Source of the DNA: Mucor racemosus
Lineage: Eukaryota; Mucoromycota; Mucoromycetes; Mucorales; Mucoraceae
Assembly (NCBI GenBank): GCA_027405735.1
Contig: JAPEHQ010000008.1
Coordinates: 310,001-374,000, forward strand
Reading direction: 5' to 3'
DNA: 64,000 bases
The notes beneath the pieces are model-generated. The model was given only the letters and a program-made list of their open reading frames with translations, ran no database searches and was not told the DNA's origin. The first letter of the stretch is position 1, and the number at the start of each line of letters is the position of its first letter. Positions 57,502-64,000 of this stretch are shown piece by piece. The translations under genes and the position numbers were made by a program.

Positions 57502-59760
57502 ATGAATGGGGATATTTCAGAAGAATCATCAGGATATGATTTATATGCAGCTTTAATGTTGTCTAATATGCTAGATACTGAGCAAGCCATCACTGAAAAG
57601 AAGGAGGAAGAATCTCCTACATTACAAGAGGACACAAATCATGATGTTATATGGTAATGATAATAATTAATTTATATAGCTTACTTATACTAATAAGAGC
57701 AATAAATAGGGTACCTGCTGATAAACACCCAGAAATAGCACCAAATGAGTTTGCAAATTTCATTAAAACTCATGGTGCAAATACCCCAACTCGAAGAGCA
57801 TCCAGTCTACAACGCCGAAAATCAATTTTATCTCAGTCTCTTACATCTACTTCCAGTGATAGACATAATCGTAATGATGATGAAGAGGCTGAATTAAACC
57901 GTACATTATCCGAGAAAAAACGTATATTCTTGCAAAAAGTCATGATCGAAAATCAGCAATTAAAAGGTATTTTGTACACTTATACTAAAATGATAATTGT
58001 GTGCGATGTTAACACAAGATTATAACCCATTTTTAGATGTAACTTCGAAAACACAAGTATTCGATCGTAATTCAACTGCAAATGATGATTCTCGCATTAT
58101 TGCTCCCAGAACAGACAAATCTTTACTTCGCCGATCTGCTTTCTCTGCTCGCGGACGAAGTAGAAAAATAAATAGTTCAATGGATGACAGACAACAAACG
58201 ATGAAAAGGCGCTCTGTGTCTCAAAGAAAGCCTTCTTCTACTTTATCTTCTTTAAATGATGATATTGCTTCTTTGAAATCGCAAACAACAAATCGTTCCT
58301 GGGATAAATCTGAAGGTGTTAGTTTATTTGATCAACCAGTGAATATGAGTGAATGGATTGATTTAGGCAGTGTAAGTCTTGAATCAGACGATTCTCAGAG
58401 GGGCATCCTTTCACGTGTGCATGACGCGGAGTCGCAACTTCGGTCTCAAATAGATGTTGCTAGTAGCGAAGAGGATGAAAACGAATGTCTACAACATGCG
58501 CAAACAGAAGTAGAACAAGAGGAAAATGTTGCCAGTGTAGATCCTTTGGTAAAAGAGGATGATAAAGGTTCAATTGGTATTCCCCCTACTGAAACAAAGG
58601 AAAAAGTGGATAAAGAAGTAGAAGAGAAAGACGTTGGGACGGCAGCAGCAATTTCAACATCTTCTACAACTTTTGCTGCTACAAAACCAAAATTGGAAAC
58701 ACCAAAGCGTCCTGGAATTATTCGTTCGGAGACGGAAACAAACAAAATCCCTATAACAACAGTTGCTACAAAACCAGAGAAACGTTCATCATGGTTAGGT
58801 GGATTGTTCAACGATAAAAAGAATGGCAAAAGCATTGGTAAAAAAGAGCCAATATCTACAACGGTAATCAACAATAACACTTCATCGCCATTATCTGGTT
58901 TAGCGTCATTATTTACTCGATCATTATCCATGAAATCGAACCTTCATTCAAATACCAATTCATCTTCTCAACCTGGAAAAATCAAATCGAAAAATAAGAT
59001 TAACAATACCAACATTACAAACAATATTACATCTACTAATAATAATAATACATCTACTAATCTTAATACTACTGTTACTACTATTGCTGATACGACTAAA
59101 CCTACTATTACTACTACTACTACTACTACTACTACTATTACTACACCTACTATTATTTCTAACAATACCACTCTCAACAACAAAAAGAAACGATCCAGCA
59201 GGCTGGAAATTCCACCCCCTTCCGAACGTACTTTTTTTAATTCGAATCGATTACCTCTACATGTTGAAAGAGCAATCTATCGTTTATCACACATGAAACT
59301 CGCAGACCCTCGCAGACCTTTACATCAGCAAGTTTTGATATCCAATCTAATGTTTTGGTATCTTTCAATTCAACAAAATGATTTCCAACATGTTGCTGAA
59401 CAACGCATTGAAACTGAATCTCCTCCGGTGCCAGATACACAACAAAAGAAGGGCGGTAAGATGAGTCGATTGATTCATTCTGCTAAAAAACGTCGAAATG
59501 AAGTAGCTCAATTCGTTCAAGCCTATCCGTTATCTGGAACACATCATGATATATCAAATGTTTCCTCATCAGCCTCATCAGTGTCTTCATCGTCTTCTTC
59601 AACGTCGACGAATAACTCTAGACCATCCTTGAAACAAAGTAATGTACAATTTAGTTTACCACCAATACCAAGTCATCACCATACCATTAATGTTTATGGT
59701 GATGGTGATGGTAATGAAGAGGAAGAAGACGATTTACCCCTTAGTCATTATAAAAGCTAA
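57502..59760 (+). CDS. Zds1-like protein with C-terminal Zds domain
   Basis: Three exons (57502-57653, 57710-57966, 58037-59760) join in frame to 710 aa. An N-terminal conserved patch reads VPADKHPEIAPNEFANFI followed by a Ser/Arg cluster (RRASSLQRRKSILS). The middle is disordered with acidic, Thr and Asn runs (poly-ACT at 59091-59147). Near residues 545-595 sits the Zds C-terminal domain: RLPLHVERAIYRLSHMKL, DPRRPLHQQV and LISNLMFWYLS. In budding and fission yeasts Zds proteins bind and regulate PP2A with its Cdc55/B55 subunit, controlling mitotic entry and exit and polarity. The same role here is inferred from the domain. A phosphatase gene of a different type (PPZ) lies next downstream. 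Confidence 0.9.
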
Positions 59761-60555
59761 ATAAATTGATGTCTCTCTCTCTTTTTTTTTTTTTACTAAA
59801 ATTTTGATGTAGTACACACGCAGTTTCATGGTTTCAAATAGCGAAATTGATGCTTTAAAGGATTTTCCTTACATTAAGACAGTAGCTAAATTTATTTGAG
59901 TGCGATGAGGACATTTACTAGTCTATCTATTTTAATACTGTATTTTCGTTTTTGAAAATAGCGTTTCAAACTCGTTGGTTAGGGTCATATACAAATGGCC
60001 TGATTTTCATGTTTTGAAGAATTCAAATTAAGAAATTTGACATTTTTAAAACGATTTTATTCTAATCCTTAGAGACTAATCTAAATCATGCAATTAAATG
60101 GAAGCATTTAGTGATATGTCTATTAATTTTTAGTATTTTTTTTTTTTGAAATAAATGATGTATACCTACTATTTAAAGCTCATGCTAAAGAAAGCTTGAT
60201 CTACTGCATTTCATGCATTTATGCTCCGAATTTCTTTATATTTACTTGAGCAATGAATGTTATCAAAGAACGAGGTTCATATGTATTGCAAATATAAGAC
60301 TAACAGATAGTATAAATACACAACAAGCAAAGATACCTTTTTAATAGAATGACAATCATTGTACAAACCTTATGAATATATAAAGTATACGGAAGTCTAA
60401 AAATGATCTACCTCCCCTCCCTCCCCCCCCCCCCTCCTTCCCCCAAATTTTATAATTATAAATTTACAACCTGAACTCCTATTTATATTACAACTTGTTT
60501 CTTTTGGTTCCTTTTTCACTTTTTCTTTTTTCTTTTTACTTGTTTACACACAAAA
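59761..60555. other. Intergenic region, PPZ promoter side
   Basis: The 5' half is plain AT-rich. The last 180 bp hold TATATAAAG (60377-60385), a pyrimidine tract with a 12-C run (60411-60445) and a CT-rich stretch leading to the ATG. Confidence 0.5.
60411..60445 (+). promoter_or_regulatory. C-rich tract upstream of the PPZ gene
   Basis: CCTCCCCTCCCTCCC extended by a run of Cs, then TCCTTCCCCC, 35 nt without a purine in an otherwise AT-rich window. The minus strand is G-rich with several G3+ runs, so a G-quadruplex or i-motif could form. Any regulatory role is inference. Confidence 0.5.
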
Positions 60556-62143
60556 ATGGGAAATAATGTATCGACCAAAAAGGGCTCAAAGAAAGATAAA
60601 AGGACTAAAAAGAGCAAAAGTATGCCTTTGCCTGCACGTATTGACATTGAAAATGAACATTCAACGAATACAGCTCACTCAGTCAACTCAATCTTATTAA
60701 CATCGAAAAACAGTAACAATAACAATAATACCATTGGCAGCCTTAATAACTACAACACTAATAACACTAATAACACTAATAATACCCTGGCTCAGTTAAA
60801 TCCAGATTACCCACTTCCTAATAATAATGAAGATACTTTACCCAGAGGAACTGATCCATTTCAAGGCAAGGTTGAGAACCCACAACAACATAAATTGCTC
60901 GCTACCTCTGATTATTGGCCTCCTCAACAATCAGTTGGAGCAGCACAACCATTTCAAGGCCAAATAGATGATGCAAATCAACTTACAGTCGGATCTATCA
61001 ATCAGTTGACAGTAAATTCCATGTCATCTGAATATTCATCAACTACAAACATCGATGAATACATTCATCGATTATTAGAAGCAGGCTATGCAAGCAAAGT
61101 ATCTAAACAATTATGTCTGAAATCATCTGAAGTGACAGCAATCTGTAGAGCAGCTATGGATATATTTTTAAGTCAACCTGTAATGTGTGTGTATAATTGA
61201 TATATTTAGCATGTAAAAAATTAAACTTTTTACGTCTTAGTCCCTATTAGAACTTTCTCCACCTGTCAAGGTAGTAGGTGATACCCATGGTCAATTTACC
61301 GACTTGATTAGACTATTTGAAATGGGAGGATTTCCACCTAGTTCAAACTATTTATTCTTGGGTGATTATGTGGATAGAGGAAAGCAAAGTCTTGAAAATA
61401 TGTTATTACTTTTCTGTTACAAGATCAAATACCCAGAGAATTTCTTCCTTTTACGTGGAAATCACGAGTGTGCAAATGTGACAAAAGGTACATTAATAGT
61501 TTATATCATCGTGCAAACTCTAATTCTGCGTAGTTTATGGTTTCTATGACGAATGTAAGCGTAGACTTAGTCCAAAGATGTGGCGGACATTTGTGGATGT
61601 CTTTAATACATTACCTATCGCTGGTTTAGTTGCTGGAAAGATCTTTTGTGTTCATGGTGGTCTTAGTCCTTCACTGAATAGTATGGATGATATTCGTAAT
61701 ATACAAAGACCAACTGATGTACCTGATTATGGTTTATTGAATGATTTATTATGGTCTGATCCTGCTGATATCGAGACGGATTGGGAAGATAATGAAAGAG
61801 GTGTATCCTATGTCTTTGGTAAAAAAGTGATAAATGAATTTTTATCTAAATTTGATTTAGACCTAGTCTGTCGAGCACATATGGTAAGAAAATTTGACAT
61901 TTTTGTTGGATACAAAATTCTTATTAAATACGTAAATAGGTGGTGGAAGATGGTTACGAATTCTTTTCAAATAGATCTCTTGTCACTGTATTTTCAGCAC
62001 CTAATTACTGTGGAGAATTCGATAACTTTGGTGCTATTATGAGTGTCAACGAAGAATTATTATGCAGTTTTGAGCTTCTCACACCAGCAGATCATCCCCT
62101 GGCCAAAGAGAGACTCAAACAAAGTAAAAATAGTAAACGTTGA
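60556..62143 (+). CDS. PPZ1: PPZ-type Ser/Thr protein phosphatase
   Basis: Four exons (60556-61179, 61241-61487, 61534-61883, 61940-62143) join in frame to 474 aa. The N-terminus MGNNVS fits N-myristoylation, followed by Lys-rich and Asn-rich segments (about 1-165) that are disordered. The PP1-like catalytic domain follows: [66 protein letters not shown] and [11 protein letters not shown], with all metal and catalytic residues present. HECANVT and the tail FELLTP fit the PPZ group rather than PP1 itself. In yeast Ppz1 limits Trk potassium uptake and represses ENA1. An ENA-type gene is present in this window, but far away. Confidence 0.93.
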
Positions 62144-63077
62144 GTACACAAATAGTTAGTAAAAAAAAAATTGTTCTGGTTTCATATATTTTCATATGCC
62201 TTTCTAATTGTGTGTGTAAATAACTGTCGTACATGGTATTTTTTGCCAAGTAATCAAGTGGAGTTTTCATCATTAAAAAACCCCCCCATTTCCTGGTTGA
62301 TAGGCTTTTTTTAATCAATTAAACCGATTTTCTCGGATTAACCATAATAGATAAAAAGTTATTAAAACAAGTTTCAATTATGATGTAAAGTAAACATTTA
62401 TTCATCATCTAGATTTTTTATAACAATTATTTTCTTATTATTGGACTTGTATCACACAGATTCGTCTCTTAATAAAATGATATTAATCTTATTATATTCT
62501 TGTATCATACAAATTTAATATGAGAATATAAATTATATTACAATTATCTGAATTAAAACGAATATGATTATATATTTCTTTTAAAAGATATCAAGGTGAA
62601 TCTACACCATGTTATGCAAGTGCTTTTTATCCAATTTAGGAAATCGCAACTGTGTTGTCTGATTCCGAGTAGAAGATTACACACTTTCTTTGTATGACAG
62701 TTACATCGTCCTCCGTAAAGCAATAAGCGATACTTCCCGGAGCAATGTTAATTGTTTAGATCTTGCTTTGAGTGACATCAGTTACGTAGATGTATTATTC
62801 TTGATAGCAAGAGTTAGTCTGTTTGAAACAAAAGAGAGCACTCATTCCTTTTTACACTAGATTTAACGCCCAATAGCAAGAGACCACAACAGATAAAATG
62901 CTAGTAAAAAACTAATTATTACAAGGTGAAAATAGAAATGTAGAACTGATTCCTGAAAGTTCAAGATAAAAATAAATAGCTCATTCATCGTCTGAACTTT
63001 CATCAACAAACTCGCTATTCCAAACAGGCTTTTGCTCGGTTTGGGTGATATTTTTCATTTTTCTTGTTGTATGCGTT
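62144..63077. other. AT-rich intergenic region
   Basis: A run of eight Cs lies at 62281-62288. The stretch 62440-62530 has two similar TCTTGTATCA(C/T)AC segments. A minus-strand segment at 62985-63055 could encode a short acidic end (NSEFVDESSDDE), but no gene model is secure. Confidence 0.4.
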
Positions 63078-63541
63078 TTACTTTTTACATTCAGGCAACA
63101 ATCCTATATAACAATGCGTAGCGAATATTATATTCTGAAAGAGACATATTTGTGTATACCACATAGCTTGAATAGGTTGAGGCTGTTGATGTACAATTTA
63201 ATACCTCCATTCTTGATTGGATCAACGTTATATGGAACATCAATAGCATCAATCTTTTGGAGTGTTAGCCAATCATTGTCAACAAGAAATGACATAAATG
63301 ATACACCTTCAAGACCTTCTACCAGAATTAAAGGTACTGACTTTAATTCAGCTGTGGTATTATTACTTGATACGTGTTTCTTTAAATGAATGAGGCCAGA
63401 CAATGCCAGCTTGAGTTTATCTTTATAGTACTTGGAAATACCAGGCTTGTTGGCGTACTCTGCAGCACTAACATCAATATGTCTGACAGAGTTTGTTGCT
63501 ATTCTCAAGCCAATCTTACTCCTCGTAATCCTAAACCCCAA
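63078..63541 (-). CDS. Uncertain ORF, unrecognised protein fragment
   Basis: The minus-strand frame 63541-63128 is open for 137 codons without a good ATG. It contains AAEYANKPGISKYYKDKLKL and VPLILVEGLEGVSFM then LVDNDWLTLQ. A possible splice (donor near 63162, acceptor TTATATAG near 63104) would end it LLPECKK at 63078. The general look recalls lineage-specific, highly multiplied hypothetical proteins of Mucorales, but I cannot name a family. No upstream exon is convincing before the window end, so it may be a relic. Confidence 0.35.
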
Positions 63542-64000
63542 ATCAAAAAAAAAATCTTGATTTTCATTTTTGTAGTTTTAACATTTTGTAGAAGTTTGAC
63601 ATTTTTTTTAACAAAAGTATCGCTAGAGATCAGAAAAAGCCCGTTCTCTTAATCGAAACTTTTTTCTGAATCCGAATCTACAATTCATTTTGTTGTACTG
63701 TATCTATCAATTACGATGAGATTTTTGGGTACAAATTTTGCTGGAATTTAGTATATACGCCTATGATAACCCTTAAATTTCATCACAAAATGTTGCTTGA
63801 ACGCATAATAAAAGTTGTTAAACAATCTATTCGACACATTTTAATGTATAGTTATAAATGCCAAGTCTAGTTTTAACAATTTTAGAGGTCAAAATAAGCT
63901 GAAAAACGTGAATATTTTTATTGGTGATCAATTTTAGCAGAGATTTTTTTTCAAAAACAGTACCCATCCATTCACCATTGTATCGGCAACAGACTTTATT
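63542..64000. other. Window end, no gene recognised
   Basis: AT-rich sequence with short poly-A and poly-T runs. 5' exons of the preceding minus-strand ORF could lie here or beyond the window, but none is evident. Confidence 0.3.

Noticed and set aside
24998..62143. ENA-type ATPase, Zds and PPZ genes as a salt-response gene cluster
   Set aside because: The genes are up to 34 kb apart, separated by repeats and unrelated genes, and on different strands. The link is only known biology from yeast, not something this sequence shows.
1..64000. CRISPR array, rRNA genes or bacterial-type operons
   Set aside because: No regularly spaced short direct repeats, no rRNA-like conserved segments, and gene structure is clearly eukaryotic with spliceosomal introns.

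Overview
The window reads as nuclear DNA of an early-diverging filamentous fungus, most likely a Mucoromycota (Mucorales) species. The evidence is the AT-rich sequence, the short 50-80 nt spliceosomal introns with GTAAGT-like donors, and the gene content: a GPI-type chitin deacetylase, a fungal ENA-type cation ATPase, a Zds-domain protein, a PPZ-type phosphatase, a 3-domain-free PyrC-type dihydroorotase and a queuine tRNA-ribosyltransferase partner subunit. The species is not identified.

Two gene-bearing blocks flank a repeat-dominated core. Left block (about 4.8-30.4 kb): a HEAT-repeat protein resembling DNAAF5/HEATR2 (+), dihydroorotase (+), QTRT2 (-), a Q/N/S-rich protein with a conserved C-terminal domain (-), chitin deacetylase (+), COX12 (+), an F-box/LRR protein with polyQ-polyH (-), a Sip1/raffinose-synthase-like GH36 protein (+), an ENA-type P-type ATPase (-) and a SNIP1/Pml1-like FHA protein (+). 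Right block (about 50.1-62.1 kb): a basic coiled-coil protein (+), an 18-exon TMEM94-like P-type-ATPase-related membrane protein (-), a Zds1-like protein (+) and a PPZ-type Ser/Thr phosphatase (+). A doubtful ORF lies at the right end. All main gene models were spliced by hand and keep frame through every junction.

The core (about 30.5-50 kb) and the first 4 kb are built of interspersed repeats. Family A is an about 3.3 kb unit with five copies (0.2-2.2, 33.0-33.7, 34.3-37.7, 37.8-40.2, 42.8-46.1 kb). Family B is an about 1.1 kb unit in four places, one of them a long inverted repeat. Family D is an about 540 bp element with two copies, one nested inside family A. There are also about 225-235 bp solo-LTR-like elements, two near-perfect about 150 bp foldback elements, one tRNA-headed SINE-like insertion and a relic LINE reverse-transcriptase block.

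The most striking observation is that family A carries a degenerate, multiplied fragment of a dynein intermediate chain gene (C-terminal WD40 blades), with flanking intron-like sequence and one in-frame stop shared by all copies that can be read. This looks like a host gene fragment captured at the DNA level and amplified.

The ordinary genes do not form one pathway. Loose functional links exist: PPZ phosphatases are known in yeast to control ENA ATPase expression, and both types are encoded here about 32 kb apart, but nothing in the sequence shows that this arrangement matters.
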